64,000 bases of DNA from Mixia osmundae IAM 14324. Taxonomy: Eukaryota > Basidiomycota > Mixiomycetes > Mixiales > Mixiaceae. This document shows positions 10,741 through 22,933 of this stretch, one piece after another. The stretch is from contig NW_014575559.1 in NCBI RefSeq assembly GCF_000708205.1, forward strand, positions 63,373 to 127,372. The letters run 5' to 3'. Position 1 is the stretch's first letter. Each line of letters starts with the position of its first letter. The translations under genes were made by a program, and so were the position numbers. The notes under the pieces were generated by a model, which was given only the letters and a program-made list of their open reading frames with translations, was not told the DNA's origin and made no database searches.

Positions 10741-11764
10741 CTATCCGTCAGCTCGAGCCATAGAGGCGATCAAAGCCGCACTATCAAAGTGGTCACCTGA
10801 TATGTGCACCATCCTCACATGTTGCACGCGCTTGACAGATTCTACTGCAAGCGTAGGATTTGCGCTCAAGTCTTGATCGGCAACGACGAGAAGGACTGGG
10901 ATCTTCGTGCCTGACGCAGCACGTATGGCAGAGTGCAAGAGCGCATCAAGACATTGGCTGGCTCTCAGATAGATCATGTCGCCTGCGCAGCGGGCCGCTC
11001 GCTGATGTTCAGCAGCTAAGGCGTTGTGCTCCTCTTCGTCGCGCGCATGATCGACAAGCATCGCAAAGCCGCGTGATGCGTCGGGCGTGCTGAGAATACC
11101 CCTGCCTCTAGGATTCGAGCAGACGGGCAGGTAGACAGGTGATACCCTCGATGGCGCGATTCTCGATATGAGATCGGCAAGCATGGCAGGTGTATTGCGC
11201 AAGATGGAAAGGGTCGAGAAGCTCCAGAGAGCCAAGTAGAGTCCACTCACTGCCTTTTGCATGAGATGACTTTCGTTAAGTGCGAGGAGGACTCGCTAGC
11301 TGGGCAAGTGGGCATGATAGCCGCGATGGGCGTTTTGCAAGTACCGTCGACCTATAGCGCGGCTGGCTGAATGACAAGCTCATGCCTATTCGGAGATGCC
11401 TTACATGGAAGCAGTGAGCACCACTGAAGCTGAAGCCCCAGACGACAATCTGATCAGCCTTTGCCCACGGCTGCCGAGCGGCCCAATCGATGACATCGCT
11501 CAATGCGCGTCGCTGTACGACGTGACTCCATTGACCTCTCGGCTGGCCCTGCGATGCTCCGAGCGTGGGATAGTCGAATGCGACGGCGATGTGACCTGCA
11601 CTGGCAAAGGCTTCGCAGAAGAACTGAAGGCCGTGTGCTTTCGAGAGTCCCAGACCATGTCCCAGAACGATGACGGCTCTCTTTGTCGTCAGATCACCGT
11701 AGACCCATGCTGAGAGCTTCTCGGAGATGCCGGGAGGAGTGATCCACACGGTCTCACGCTGCAT
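10741..11764 (-). CDS. Alpha/beta hydrolase, reading frame not resolved
   Basis: The 5' part (11764-11405) encodes LGHGLG, an oxyanion-loop motif, and GFSFSG, the nucleophile elbow with catalytic serine. An intron (11352-11404) follows. The next segment reads HVDGTCKTPIAAIMPTCP, matching the strand after the elbow. The 3' part, open from about 11295 to 10741, encodes the cap region, the catalytic Asp (VVADQDL) and the His (ISGDHFD). These two parts are in different frames, and the join falls near 11255-11300. No intron of usual size there fits cleanly, so a frameshift in the gene, a sequence error or an odd splice must be assumed. The family resembles bacterial dienelactone-type hydrolases of about 300 residues. 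The ATG at 11764 starts the conserved region. Confidence 0.65.
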
Positions 11765-11880
11765 GTGACAGAGATGAGGGTGGCCCTGAAGCGTCGGATC
11801 CACCGCGAGAGCCAAACTTGGCGCGTGCGTGGCCTCAGAGAGTGTGCGAATCGGCCCTGCACCTTTGCCTCGTCGCTGTC

Positions 11881-13019
11881 ATGAACGCAGCGCAGGCGAA
11901 GACGTTTGGCAGGATCCTAGCCCAGCGAGCGAGGGCAGCATACGCACCATCGGGTGGGGGAGGACCATCGTCGGGCGGCTCGGGCAAACCGAACGGACCC
12001 GGCCTGGGAGCAATCTTGGGCGGCGGAGGTGGCCTCATCCTGCTCGCAGTCGGCGGCGTGGTCATCAACTCTGCGCTCTTCAACGTCGATGGCGGCCACC
12101 GAGCGATCAAGTACACTCGATTGTACGGCGTCAAAAAGGACATCTATACTGAAGGAACTCATTTCCTCGTTCGCTCCTGCTCTTGGGTCCTGTCTACGGC
12201 CTCGATGCTGACGCTGTCGTGCGCAGATACCCTGGCTCGAGTCAGCCATCACATACGATGTCAGGGCAAAGCCGAGAAGTATTGCCTCGCTGACAGGCAC
12301 AAAGGGCAAGCTGCCTGCTGGCCTCTCTTTTCGGCGTTGCGCACCGCTGATGACACAGCCCTGCAGATCTACAAATGGTGAACATCACCTGCCGTGTCCT
12401 GTCGAGACCCCGCGTAGAGGCCCTGCCGACGATCTACCGTGAGCTCGGCACGGACTACGACGAGCGTGTCCTGCCCTCGATCGTCAATGAAGTCCTCAAA
12501 TCGGTCGTGGCCCAGTTCAACGCTTCACAGCTCATCACCCAGCGAGAGATGGTCTCGAGGCTCGTCCGGGAGAACCTCACTCGCCGAGCCCAGCGCTTCA
12601 ACCTCGTCCTCGACGACGTTTCCATCACCCACGTTGCCTTTTCGCCCGCGTTCAGCGATGCTGTCGAGGCGAAGCAGATCGCGCAACAGACAGCTCAGCG
12701 TGCTGCCTACCTCGTCGATCAGGCGATCCAGGAGAAGCAGTCCATCATCGTCAGAGCTCAGGGTGAAGCCAAGAGTGCAGAACTGATCGGCGAAGCCATC
12801 AAGCAAAGCAAAGGTTTCCTCGAGCTCCGTCGACTCGAGGCAGCTCGTGACATCGCCGCACTCGTCGCGGCGAGCGGCAACAAGGTCATGCTCGATGCAG
12901 ATTCGCTCCTCCTCAATCTCAACAAGGTATGTCTGCCACAGGTCCCCTCTGTAGACAAACCTGACTGATCGACGTCGCTACAGGACGCACCAGGCATCGA
13001 TCATCAGAAGAAAAGATAA
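11881..13019 (+). CDS. PHB2: Prohibitin-2
   Basis: Four exons (11881-12168, 12227-12305, 12367-12926, 12984-13019) encode 320 residues. Prohibitin-2 forms rings with prohibitin-1 in the mitochondrial inner membrane and shields respiratory-chain and m-AAA protease assembly. A glycine-rich N-terminal tail leads to one membrane anchor (LGAILGGGGGLILLAVGGVV), then the PHB domain with GGHRAIKYTR, ITYDVRAKPR and a long C-terminal coiled coil with ALVAASGNKVMLDADSLLLN. The second intron (12306-12366) is GC-AG: AAGG is followed by GCAAGC, and only this junction restores TGTKDLQMVNI. The last exon has only 11 codons. It starts 116 bp from the divergent hydrolase gene. Confidence 0.96.
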
Positions 13020-13173
13020 ACCCCTCTCGTGTACATGCATGCATAACGCTCGCCCTGCCCGCAGCTGTCTGTGGAGAAATCAAAGTCACGCTCGTAGATC
13101 CTCCGCGTCGCGCGCTTCCTGTTCGAGTCACTGACTGACACCGAGATAACCCGTGACTCGACACTTGCATGCA

Positions 13174-13181
13174 TATATATA
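13174..13181 (+). promoter_or_regulatory. TATA box candidate
   Basis: The octamer TATATATA lies 45 bp upstream of the ATG of the double GNAT gene, next to GC-rich sequence. It is the clearest TATA-like element noticed in the window. Spacing would place the transcription start just before the ATG, consistent with very short leaders in this genome. Confidence 0.4.
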
Positions 13182-13225
13182 GGCCCCGCCCACACTCGCG
13201 ATAGCAACGATCCGCTGATCTACAC

Positions 13226-14506
13226 ATGAACGCCAGATACCGCATAGCAAGGGTCGACAAGACGCCAGAAGAGGCTCGAGAATTTGCCATCATACATGGC
13301 TCTTCCTTCCGAGGCACAAGGCTGGGCGATCTCGTCTGTCCGCTCGGCTATGACGAAGAGATGATACAGTGGCAGACACGCAACTGGCTGCGCTTCTTCA
13401 CCGAAGATGACACGCACATACTCAAGGCTGTCGACACAAAGACGGGCGAGATTGTCGGCTTCTGCAAATGGAGGGAGGTCTGGCATCCTGCCCGGCCATC
13501 GACCACAGAAGCCATCGCTTCCCAAGCACAACAACACTATCCTGAACCTGTCCGACTCGATTCGACAGTCTTTGAGCGCTTTCAGGTCGGCAAGAAGCAG
13601 GTCTTTGCAGAAGCACTCGCTCATCTGCCCCACTATTGCTACCTTGTCCTGCTCAGCACCGCCCCGGCCTCCCAAAAGTCAGGCATAGGAAGGACTATGA
13701 TCCGAGAATGTCTTCACTGGGCTGCCGAGCGAGATTTGCCGACCTACCTGGAATCGTCGATCAATGCACAGACTTGGTATCGCTCTCTGGGCTTCGAAGA
13801 CATCGCCACACTCTACTACGGCGACGACAGAGAGCTCGACTGCTTACCGTGCATGCTCCTGCCATCTCCACAGGCAAGTCGTGATGCCATCATCATTCTC
13901 GCTCAAGCAGAACGCACCACTGCAGAAGCACATCGACTGGCGGATCTGCACTCCGAGGCTTTCGCTTACACTCCCTTTGGTCTGAGGTGCTATCCGAACG
14001 GCTTGACCTCCAAAGTCCGCGACTACTGGCGAAAGCGATATGAAGCGGTCGTACTTGACAGCGCGATACATATCGTCGTCGCTAGAGATAGTCACTCAGG
14101 CGAGCTCCTTGGCTTTGTTGATTGGGAAAGACGTGCGGCAGATTGGCTCGGTAGCGAATACACCCCTCAAGAGGTAGAGATCATGCCCGCGCACGATATG
14201 GACACAGATCTCGTTCGCCTGCGACGGACGGGCGAGAACGCAACGGCCAAACGGTGCTTGCTAGGGACAGAGACATGCTATCTGTCGACTGCAGTGGTCA
14301 AAGCATCGCACGGAGGTCGCGCGATCGGGACGAGGCTTTTGCAAGCATGTCTCGATTGGGCAGATGCTGAGCGACTGCCGACCTACTTGTTTTCCTCGCC
14401 ACAGGCTTACGCCCTCTACGCACGGCTGGGCTTTCGCGAGATAGACCATTTCTTGTATGCAGACGACCCCACGTGTCGACTACCCCTCATGCTCAGACGA
14501 CTGTAA
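13226..14506 (+). CDS. Double-GNAT acetyltransferase-like protein
   Basis: Single exon, 426 residues, two tandem GNAT folds. The first domain has the acetyl-CoA pyrophosphate-binding loop as KSGIGRTMI with strand LVLLSTAP before it (residues about 140-160) and the closing YRSLGFEDI. The second repeats this with GRAIGTRLL after CYLSTAVV (about residues 355-370) and YARLGFREI. Each half resembles fungal GNAT proteins of about 220 residues, so the gene is an internal duplication or fusion. The acceptor substrate is unknown. No targeting signal is seen. A TATA-like element lies upstream. Its stop is only 29 bp from the end of the converging nucleoporin gene. Confidence 0.85.
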   Translation: MNARYRIARVDKTPEEAREFAIIHGSSFRGTRLGDLVCPLGYDEEMIQWQTRNWLRFFTEDDTHILKAVDTKTGEIVGFCKWREVWHPARPSTTEAIASQAQQHYPEPVRLDSTVFERFQVGKKQVFAEALAHLPHYCYLVLLSTAPASQKSGIGRTMIRECLHWAAERDLPTYLESSINAQTWYRSLGFEDIATLYYGDDRELDCLPCMLLPSPQASRDAIIILAQAERTTAEAHRLADLHSEAFAYTPFGLRCYPNGLTSKVRDYWRKRYEAVVLDSAIHIVVARDSHSGELLGFVDWERRAADWLGSEYTPQEVEIMPAHDMDTDLVRLRRTGENATAKRCLLGTETCYLSTAVVKASHGGRAIGTRLLQACLDWADAERLPTYLFSSPQAYALYARLGFREIDHFLYADDPTCRLPLMLRRL

Positions 14507-14535
14507 TCATGCGATGCAAATGTTGTCAACAACTT

Positions 14536-16396
14536 TTATAGATGATCTACGCTCTCCTTGACCGCCTGAGCGAATTCATCTGCTGCGCCTGGCTTGATTC
14601 GTCCTCGAAAGCTCGTTAGATCACCTTGATCATTGAAGCCAATGAAGCTGATCTCTTTCGGCGCAACTTTGATCTCTAGATTCTTATGCAGAGAAAAGTT
14701 CTGCACAGGACTGTCAGCTTCATGGCCCTTGATGACGCGCGATTGCCCACCAGCACGACCCGTCCGTTGGTATCACTGCGCCCGAGTATCCTGCACTTGT
14801 CAGTGGTAGTGTTCTTCTTGAGCTTGAGAACAGTGACGCCGCCAAAGGGGCTCGCTTCGCCATTCTGGGTCACAAAGAGCTTTGCACGTATCTCCGAGAG
14901 CGTCTCTTCGTTCTCTTCACCAGCTCCGCCAGACGTCAACGAGTTCTTTGTCGCTTCGGGATCTGGCGTTCCGTCATCTTCCGAAGCCTTCTCTGACTCG
15001 CTCGCAGCAGCTTTCGACGGGTCGTAGATCTCGATCTTTGCCGGCAGACCCTTGGTGTTAGAAAACGGTCCAGACGTCCCAAACGCAAATGGCGATGCCG
15101 CAGGTGCGGCTGCAGAGGTCGTCGAAGCTGATGTGGCGCCAAAAGGAGAAGTGGTGGGAGCGCCAAACGGGGAAGCAGTCGAGTGAGCCGCAGCGCCAAA
15201 TCCAAAACCAACAGAAGGCTTTGGGGGCGTTGCAGATGTTGCGGCGCCGAAGCTGAAGCCCGAAGTGAGTGGCTTCGCAGAGGCGCTCGGAGGGGTGGCA
15301 GATCCGAAGGAGGATGCGGTGCCGAAGGAGAAACCGGCAAAAGGCTTCGGTGCAGGCGCAGATGCTGTCACGTGCGCCTCTGGAGCCTGCGCGGGCTTGC
15401 TCTCTGCTGACACGGTGGCGGGCTTTGTCACTTCTGATTTGCTGCTTGCTGATGTTACCGCAGATGTGACGGGCGTCCTTACAGGCTCTTGAGGTTTCGC
15501 AGTTCCTGGCTGGATGAAGGTGAAGGGGCCAGCCACCTTGGGCGGAGCAGATGCTGGTGCAGCTGGCTTGTCGGACTGTGCCGATTTGGGCTTGTCGTAC
15601 ATGTCTGCAAAAGGGTCCTTCAAGAGCGTCGATGAGGGCCATTTGAAAGCGGGCTTGTCGGACACTGGCTCTGCTGGCGCGGGCTGTTCATCTTGACTCG
15701 GTTTGTCAGCTGTGCTTGAGGTGTTGGCTGCGGAAAAGCTCGCAGGCGAGCCCGACTTGGCAGATGATGGATTGATCTCGTTAGCTTTGACTTTGTTCGT
15801 GTCGTATGTACGTGACTTTTCAGCGGCTTCGGTATACTCGGCATCTATCTGCCTCCTTCGTTTGCTGTACGATCTGGCAGTGCTGCTGAGCCAATCTGAT
15901 AGGTCTGCAAAGGGCGAACTGCTCAGTTGCTTCTCGAGTTGCTGGCGGTAGGACGCGTTGAGAGAGCGCTGATGCAGACACCATTGGTACATGTTCTCGG
16001 CCTCATTGCTCGTCTGCAGACTGTGAGCCTTTGCCTTGCAAAGGTAGGGTGGGCTCACTTTGGCATTGTTCGATGCTGCTGCTGCCGCTGGCGTTATCTT
16101 GCGTGCTCGACTCGGTAGCTCTTTAAATCTGCTTATAGGTTAGCCTCTCGCGTAGACTGCGACATCATTCTGGCTGACTTGCGAGCCGATAGTACTTGTG
16201 GAGGAGCTTCCCGGGAATCCTCCTGAGGTTACGATATCAGCCTGACAGGCGCTTGCCATTCGTCTGACTTGCCTGCTCATCCTCATCGTCATCCCGGTCC
16301 CAGTTTCTGTATAGCAAGAGGATTGAGCACGTGCAAACCGTCGAGGACATCACCAGACCTGTCGGTGAGGTAATTCTCAGCGCCACGCTTCGCCAT
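14536..16396 (-). CDS. Nup50/Nup2-type nucleoporin with Ran-binding domain
   Basis: Six exons, complement(14536-14700, 14751-16013, 16059-16128, 16179-16222, 16273-16306, 16359-16396), 537 residues. It begins MAKRGAEN, the conserved Nup2/Nup50 N-terminus that contacts importin alpha. An acidic exon follows, then a basic ARKFKELPSRARK segment. The middle is rich in FG repeats (FSFG, FGFG, SPFG). The C-terminus is a Ran-binding domain that includes GRVVLNFSLHKNLEIKV across the last junction. Such proteins sit in the nuclear basket and help recycle importin alpha. Intron 2 (16223-16272) is GC-AG with donor GCAAGT. Four tiny 5' exons mean that automated calls could easily start the gene too late. 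Confidence 0.92.
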
Positions 16397-16529
16397 TTTA
16401 TCTGGCAATGTCAGCGGCCTCGTCGCCGCCGCTGCCAGCGCAGACGTTTGCCACGTCGCGCCATGCTGTGACGTTTACCGTCTGGTTTTGCCTACTGTGA
16501 GCGACGAACGCTTGCTCGGGATACGTGCG

Positions 16530-18383
16530 ATGGCTAGCAGGCTGGCGAGAGTGCCCAGAGGGCTTGTGAGTAGTGTCAGTGCCCAACTCATTTGGACATC
16601 CTCAGCGTTTGCCGGCTCTCGTCAGGTCCACATAAGGCCGCATGCTCCGTTCTGCGCCGGAGACCCGACTGGCCATCCTTGCATCGTCTGTAGCAGCGCA
16701 CTAGAGCAACGATTGACACCTGCTTCATTGATCACAGGCACAGCGCACACCCTTGTTGCGCCCGTATGCTTCCGTGTCGGCCGTTCCTGCGCCCCAGACG
16801 CAGATCACGACTCTGCCGAACGGCTTCACAATCGCAACAGAGTCCACCTCTGCGCCCACCGCCAGCTTAGGGTGTTGGGTCAGCTCCGGTAGTCGCGCTG
16901 ACATCAAGTCGGTCTCTTCTCGAGACTGATCCACGACCACGCTCATCACCGCTTTGCAGGAGCGGAACAGCGCATTTTCTCGAACATGTAGCCTTCAAGG
17001 CGGGTCTCTCGCTGATCCATCTCGCCACTCACACCATCGCTGACAGTCTTGACGATCATAGGGCACACAGCGACGATCGCAGCACGCGCTTGAGCTCGAA
17101 GTCGAGAATCTGGGCGCCCAAGTCCACGCCTTTACCTCGCGCGAGCAGACGACCTATTACGCCAAATGCTTCCGCTCAGACGCGCCCCAGATGGTCGATC
17201 TGATTGCCGACATGCTGCTCTCGTCCAAGCTCGAGGAGTCTGCCATCGAACGAGAGCGAGATGTCATCCTGCGCGAATCTCAAGAGGTCGATAACGATCT
17301 CATGGAAGTCGTGTTTGACAACCTGCACAGCATTGCCTTCCAAGGTGAGATACTGCGCGCTTCAGTGAAGCTGTACAACCGGCTTAGCATCTCCATTCAG
17401 GGCAACCTCTCGGACAGACCATTCTTGGGCCAAAGGAGAGCATTTTGTCGATCCAAAAATCAGACTTGGAGGCCTACATCAAGGAGAATTATGTGGCAGA
17501 TCGCATGGTGCTCGTCGGCGCTGGCGGTGTGGACCACAATGAGCTCGTCAAGCTCGCAGAGAAGCACTTTGGCTCCCTTCCCACCTCGGCCAACCCTTTG
17601 CCGCTCGGTCAGCTTGCGCCTGCCAAGAAGAGCGACTTTATCGGCTCGGATGTACGAATCCGCGACGATACCATGCCGACGATCAACCTCGCCATCGCAG
17701 TCGAAGGCGTCGGCTGGTCTTCGCCAGACTACTTCAACATGCTCGTCATGCAGTCCATCTTTGGTAACTGGGATCGCTCCCTCGGCTCAGCCTCGCTGCT
17801 CTCCTCTAAGCTCTCGCACGTCATCGGCCAGAACAACCTGGCCAACTCGTTCATGTCATTCTCAACAAGCTATTCGGACACCGGTCTCTGGGGGATCTAC
17901 ATGGTCTCTGAAAACTTCAAGAATCTCGATGATCTCTGCCACTTTACGCTCAAGGAATGGCAGCGCATGTCCATTGCGCCTCTCGAGTCCGAAGTCGAGC
18001 GAGCAAAGGCACAGCTCAAGGCCTCGCTCCTCCTTGGCCTCGATGGCACGACGGCGACGGCCGAGGATATCGGCCGACAGATGGTGACCAGTGCGTGCAC
18101 ACGGCTGCCTTCGAAACACTCATAGCTGACATGCGTGCAGGCGGACGACGGATGACACCCTCAGAGATAGAAGCAGGTGTGGATGCAGTGTCGACGGCAT
18201 CGATCCAGTCTGCGGCTCGCAAGTACATCTGGGATCGTGATATCGCCATTGCGGCCATTGGTCAGACAGAAGGTCTTTTTGACTACATGAGGTAAGCTCA
18301 GGTTGCTTGTTGCTTCGTCTGACCCGGCTAAATGGTCATCCTTTGACAGGATCCGTGCCGACATGTCGTCGCTGCGATTCTAG
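16530..18383 (+). CDS. MAS1: Mitochondrial processing peptidase beta subunit
   Basis: Seven exons (16530-16685, 16738-16907, 16960-16999, 17062-17344, 17401-18090, 18141-18291, 18350-18383) encode 507 residues. The catalytic beta subunit cleaves presequences in the mitochondrial matrix. The inverted zinc motif HxxEH is present as HFLEH in the 40-nt third exon, followed by the second M16 motif around ENLGAQVHAFTSRE. The N-terminus is arginine-rich (MASRLARVPRGL), fitting a presequence. The first exon boundary is less sure, because another donor at 16566 is possible. Intron 3 (17000-17061) is GC-AG with the weak donor GCGGGT, forced by the AFKGTQRRS join. It diverges from the nucleoporin gene across 133 bp. 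Confidence 0.94.
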
Positions 18384-18670
18384 ACAGGCGAATGCCAACA
18401 GATGTCGTGCCTTTGTGGTCAGACGAATGCATGACTTCCCTCAGAATTTACTTGGACCCCGCGATTGGACGATCAGTCCGCGTAATTATCATCGCAAATC
18501 TCCGAAATAGCAGAGGCACACGAGACATATTCATCGGATTCCGACTGTCCGATTCCGCAAGACAACACGGTACACATCCACCATTCGAGCCAGATGCACA
18601 ACACGAGTAGATAGATCGTCACGTACACATAGCATCTCTCGCGCAGGCTCAGGTAGCCGCTCTAGTCCTG

Positions 18671-21143
18671 ATGGTCAGGCTCGGCAGTAAGCAGAGCACT
18701 ACGCCTCCTGCTGCGGATCGCCCGCAGGCTGTCAGCACACCACTGGGCGGTAGCCTATCTCAACAGCAGCAAGAGTCAGCAGAGGTCGACCGTCCACAGG
18801 TGGCCTATTCTCCTCTGAACATGCAGGAGGATCAGACATTAGACTGGTCTGCCGCGCCGCCAAGGCTTGGCGAGCATCATCGGGACTCTGTCAATTCAAT
18901 CAGCAAGCCGGCTGAGACGCCAGGCTTGCACGAGCGCCAATCTGCGCACGATCTCATTGGCGCCGTTCCACGACTTGATGCGAATGGCGCGCACTCGGAG
19001 CATTTCGCAGACAAGGACGCCTCTGCTGGATCAAGCGACACGCTCACGCCCATCGAGGCGATGAGCGAAGATCTGGAAGGCCAGGGCAAGGTGGCAGATC
19101 AGTATACGCTACCGTCCAGTCACATTCCTCTCCTACCATCCTCGCTGTCTGCCCTGGTCAATGGTACCATAGACCGCCAACGGAGACGGCCCAGATTTGC
19201 AAAAATAGAACGCTACTTGCGCGGGCCCTTGCCGCCTGTACAGCATACTATCTCGCCTTACCTACCAAAAGTGGAGGCTTTCTTTGCGCGGACATTCAGG
19301 CCGCTCTCGCATCCGTTCATTCTCTTTGTGCTCTACGCTGCCTGGTTCGTCGGCTTTGTGTTGCTCGTCAACAAGTCGTGGTTCAGCGCAAACACTTCTT
19401 ACGGTCAGCCTACGCCATTGGACGACACCTCGACCTTCTGGACACGGAACGATCTCTGCGGACCACAGGGCATCCTGTGCCGCCCGTTCAACGATTCCAC
19501 ACTCGCATTCCGTTGTCCCGCCAACACGAAAGGTGTCCAGCTCCTCAACGATCGTATGTCTCTTTTTCTTGCGTATTCAGATCCATCTGATCGCCAGTAC
19601 AGGTGCTGTTGGTAATGAGATCCTGATCTACCAGGGGCTCGTTGTCGGCGGTGGCGATCCAGCCGGGACATATCGCGCAGACAGCTTTATCTGTCAAGCG
19701 GCACTACATCGCGGCCTCTTCGGCGACAACAAAGGCGGTTGTGGCGTTCTCAATCAGATTGGCACATACGGCAATTATCTAGCATCTGAGCAAAATGGCA
19801 TACAATCGACTGCCTTTCCAGGCAGTTTCCCTTCGTCGTTCGTATTCGCGGCTGATGCTACAACCACTAATTGTGAAGATCTGAGAGACTATATCCTCAT
19901 CTACGACCTCCTCATGACCTTCATCGTCACTTTTGTCTTTCGTCCGCCCGCTCCAGTCCTTTTTTGGACTTTTGGCATCGTGGGCTTCTGGCACATCACT
20001 ATGGCATCCGATCCGCAAGGCGCGCCACCACAGGTTTCAACAGCCATCGGTCTCTTCTTGCCAGCCTGCTTCTTTCTCTACGCCTTTTGGCGGTGTGCAT
20101 GGCGCTGGGTTTTGCCCTTGTTCAGCGTTGCCGTGCTTGAGCAGACGCTCTGGTATGTTGGTCCTTTCTGGATCGGTGTCCTTCTCAATGTATGTTTTTC
20201 AACCCTCACTTATCTAACGCCACTGACTCAGCCCTAGGACACGACTGGCTGGATTCCCATCGATCGACTGACAGCACATGATATCTCCCAAAGACCTGGC
20301 GGCCTAGCAGCTGTCATTGTGCTCGTAATTCTCATACTGATCTTGGCTGTCAATCAATTACGTGTCATCCGCAAGACCGGCCTTCTCGTCGATTATGCCA
20401 AATAGTGCGTATCTCACACAGTCGATCGTGCTGCGCTTACGATCTGGCTCAGCTATCTGCTCGGTGTCATCTTCATTTTGCTCATGATGGCCATTCCCGG
20501 TCTATCGTTCGTGCGTACTCAAGATCGATGGACTGCTATTGCAGCACTGACTTGTATAAGCAGCGCTTTCATCATTATATCGCCGCCACGGTCTTCATGC
20601 CAGTGCGTACTGCCTTACTTTGGCAGCTTGCCAGAGCTGACAGCTTGAGCAGGTCACGGGATTTCCGACACGGATGAGTGCTCTTTTGCAAGCTTTCTTA
20701 CTAGGCACTTTCCTCAACGGCGTCGCTCGCTGGTCATTCGATGGACTCTTCCAGAGTATCGCCGAGCTGCAGGGCGACGGCGCTTTCGGCACAGGAAGTC
20801 CTTCGTTCAATACGACAGCAGCATCATTCGCTGCCGACCCCACAGTCATCGCTTGGAATCCGATACCATCCGATCAGATAGGCCAGTGGGAGATGTTCTC
20901 GCTGCTCATCAATGACGTATCTGTCTATGTCGGTCCAGCGCTCAACTACACGCTCGCGGGTCTCGATCGCACGCTTCCTCTCTTCTTCCGTCTCGCATTT
21001 TCAGAGAGGTACGCTCGGTCTTACGTGCTGCGCAAGTGCAAAGCTTATGGGTGACACGCAGGTACACGTCCGGCGACTTCACACGGGCAGCGACGCTGTT
21101 CCCTAATAACACATTTGTGCCCGCCCCTTCAGGCATTTCTTGA
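18671..21143 (+). CDS. LCCL-domain multi-pass membrane protein
   Basis: Seven exons (18671-19553, 19603-20189, 20238-20404, 20453-20510, 20564-20602, 20653-21008, 21062-21143), 723 residues. An N-terminal cytosolic tail of about 205 residues, rich in Ser and Pro, is followed by one membrane helix (FILFVLYAAWFVGFVLLV). A lumenal LCCL domain then shows CQAALHRGLF and GGCGVL, the hallmark cysteine pattern. The C-terminal half has about six more hydrophobic segments. Fungal LCCL proteins of this layout are widespread but their role is unknown; the domain may bind lipid or glycan. The introns in the helical part are all 48-53 nt. It converges with the J-protein gene, leaving 68 bp. Confidence 0.88.
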
Positions 21144-21211
21144 GTTTGCACCACTACACAGCATTTGCGTACCTTGCAACTTTGTACAATCATTGCAACA
21201 ACATGTTGTCA

Positions 21212-22779
21212 TCACTCTCCCTTGAATGTCTTGCTGTCACTCGTCCTCAGGGGCACTGCTACTGTAGCGACTTCCTCCTCTAGCTTGATTACTGGCTTGC
21301 TGTCTAGCACTGACTGGCTGTCTCGCGTAAGCTTGCTATCAACCGTTGGTAACCTTGCTATCTTCGGTCCATTGTCAGCTACGTGCTGATTACCCAGTGA
21401 TGGCTTGGTTTGCTCGGCATGCTTGATGATGACGTCTTGCCACGCTTGAGCACCTTCGGGCGTCGTCCGTAGCCTCTGTTCGCACAGCATATCGATCATC
21501 CTCTTACTGAGCATTTCGAATTGGTCTGAACTGAGTATCACGTCCTTCTTCGCAATGCCGTCTGTCGTGCCCTGGCTTAGCAAGTCCGAGCGTTGCTCGA
21601 GCAAGTCGGCCTGCGCAAGTACCGAAAGTTGGCCAGCGAGGGCGTTCAACGAGCGCTGGCGGCCGTACGACGTCAGCTCGTCGAGGTGCTTCAAAGCTGG
21701 CTCGACAGCTCGCACTTCCGCCTTGATGAAATCGTTCATCTCTGCGACCGTCTTAGGAAGCGGGACTGGTGCAGCGAGCTCTGCCGACAAGAGTGGACCC
21801 AGCTGAGTCACAGCACAGGAGAAGCTGATGAAGAACTGCCGAAAGACAGAGACGGCTTCGAATGTAAGCAAGCGCAGGGCAGAGGGTGCTGCTGTAAACA
21901 TGCGATTGACCAGGCTTTGCTTGCTGACCGATAGCGATACGTTGATCGGTGCAAGTATCAACGAATACTCGAACGACATCAAGCTCAGCAATCCCACGAT
22001 CCGCCACTGTCGAGCAGGTAAGATTGAGAGCACCTTTGAAAAGGGAGGCCCACATACGTAGAAGCTGCCCTGACTGCCTTTGGGACCTCCAAAGGTGAAG
22101 ACGAGCATCAATACAAGGAACATGATATAATAAACCAGAGACTGATTGACGTAGGCGAGTATGTAGTCCCTGTCGGTCGAGCAGCGATTGCCACAGCTTG
22201 CTATCAGGTCGCTGCCAAATCTGTCCCCTACTTGTCAGCTGCCGCGATTTGCATCGTCCGCGTAGCCTACCGAGTGTAGGCCCTGCGTTGCTTTTCGGAT
22301 GCGAGGACTTCATACGCCCCTCGCATGCGCAAAAATAGTGCATCCCGAGCGGCTTGGTCTTCGGGCCCGGCAGATGCCTGGCTCTTGTCGGGATGATAGA
22401 CTCGAGCGAGTCGCCGCCATTTGACTCTGAGCTCGTTCTCATCAAATTCGGCCTTTTCCCACGGACGGGCAACGCCAAGATCGCTATAAAAATTGCCTGT
22501 GAGGAGCGTCTTGCGATAGGCTTGAACGACCGTATAGAGCAGATAGCCGCCGATGACGACGCCTGCCGCAATCTTGTAATGCAGCTCTGCACGCTTCTGC
22601 TTGATTGCAACGGACTCGACCGAGTCTGTGCGCTGTATGATCGGTCGCGCCGACGGTTGGACTCTGTAGAAGACAGCGAGCAGGATGCGGGTCGCTAACG
22701 AGGGCAGGAATTGCCATGAGAGGATGATCACGAGTGGCATGAGCCATGTCGACGCGGCAGAAGAGCCGAAGCCAGACAT
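21212..22779 (-). CDS. Membrane-anchored J-domain protein
   Basis: Exons complement(21212-22006, 22058-22220, 22271-22779), 488 residues. Two hydrophobic segments near residues 10-40 and 68-85 precede a J domain with the HPD motif in VYHPDKSQ, the site that stimulates Hsp70 ATPase. After the J domain come further hydrophobic segments (YYIMFLVLMLVFTFGG and others) and a charged, partly coiled C-terminus. The layout differs from Sec63, which has a Brl domain; this looks like an uncharacterised fungal J-protein of the ER or mitochondria. The second intron (22007-22057, 51 nt) is a multiple of three without a stop, so it could be retained in frame. The ATG at 22779 directly precedes the first helix. 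Confidence 0.82.
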
Positions 22780-22933
22780 TCTGTATCGCTAGAGCGTCAG
22801 CAGGTTCTCTGTGTACTCCGAGGGAGGGCAAAGGATGTTCAGTGATGAGAGCTGTTGTCATTCGAGCTCGCCCGTCGCGTGATGCTTCCTCCCGCGCGTC
22901 TACGAGCAGCAGCGCGATCATGGACCTCTCACG

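Noticed and set aside
16566-16737. A 172-nt first intron in the processing peptidase gene starting at GTGAGT
   Set aside because: A 52-nt intron (16686-16737) fits the usual size and leaves an open, presequence-like first exon; the alternative is kept only as a doubt.
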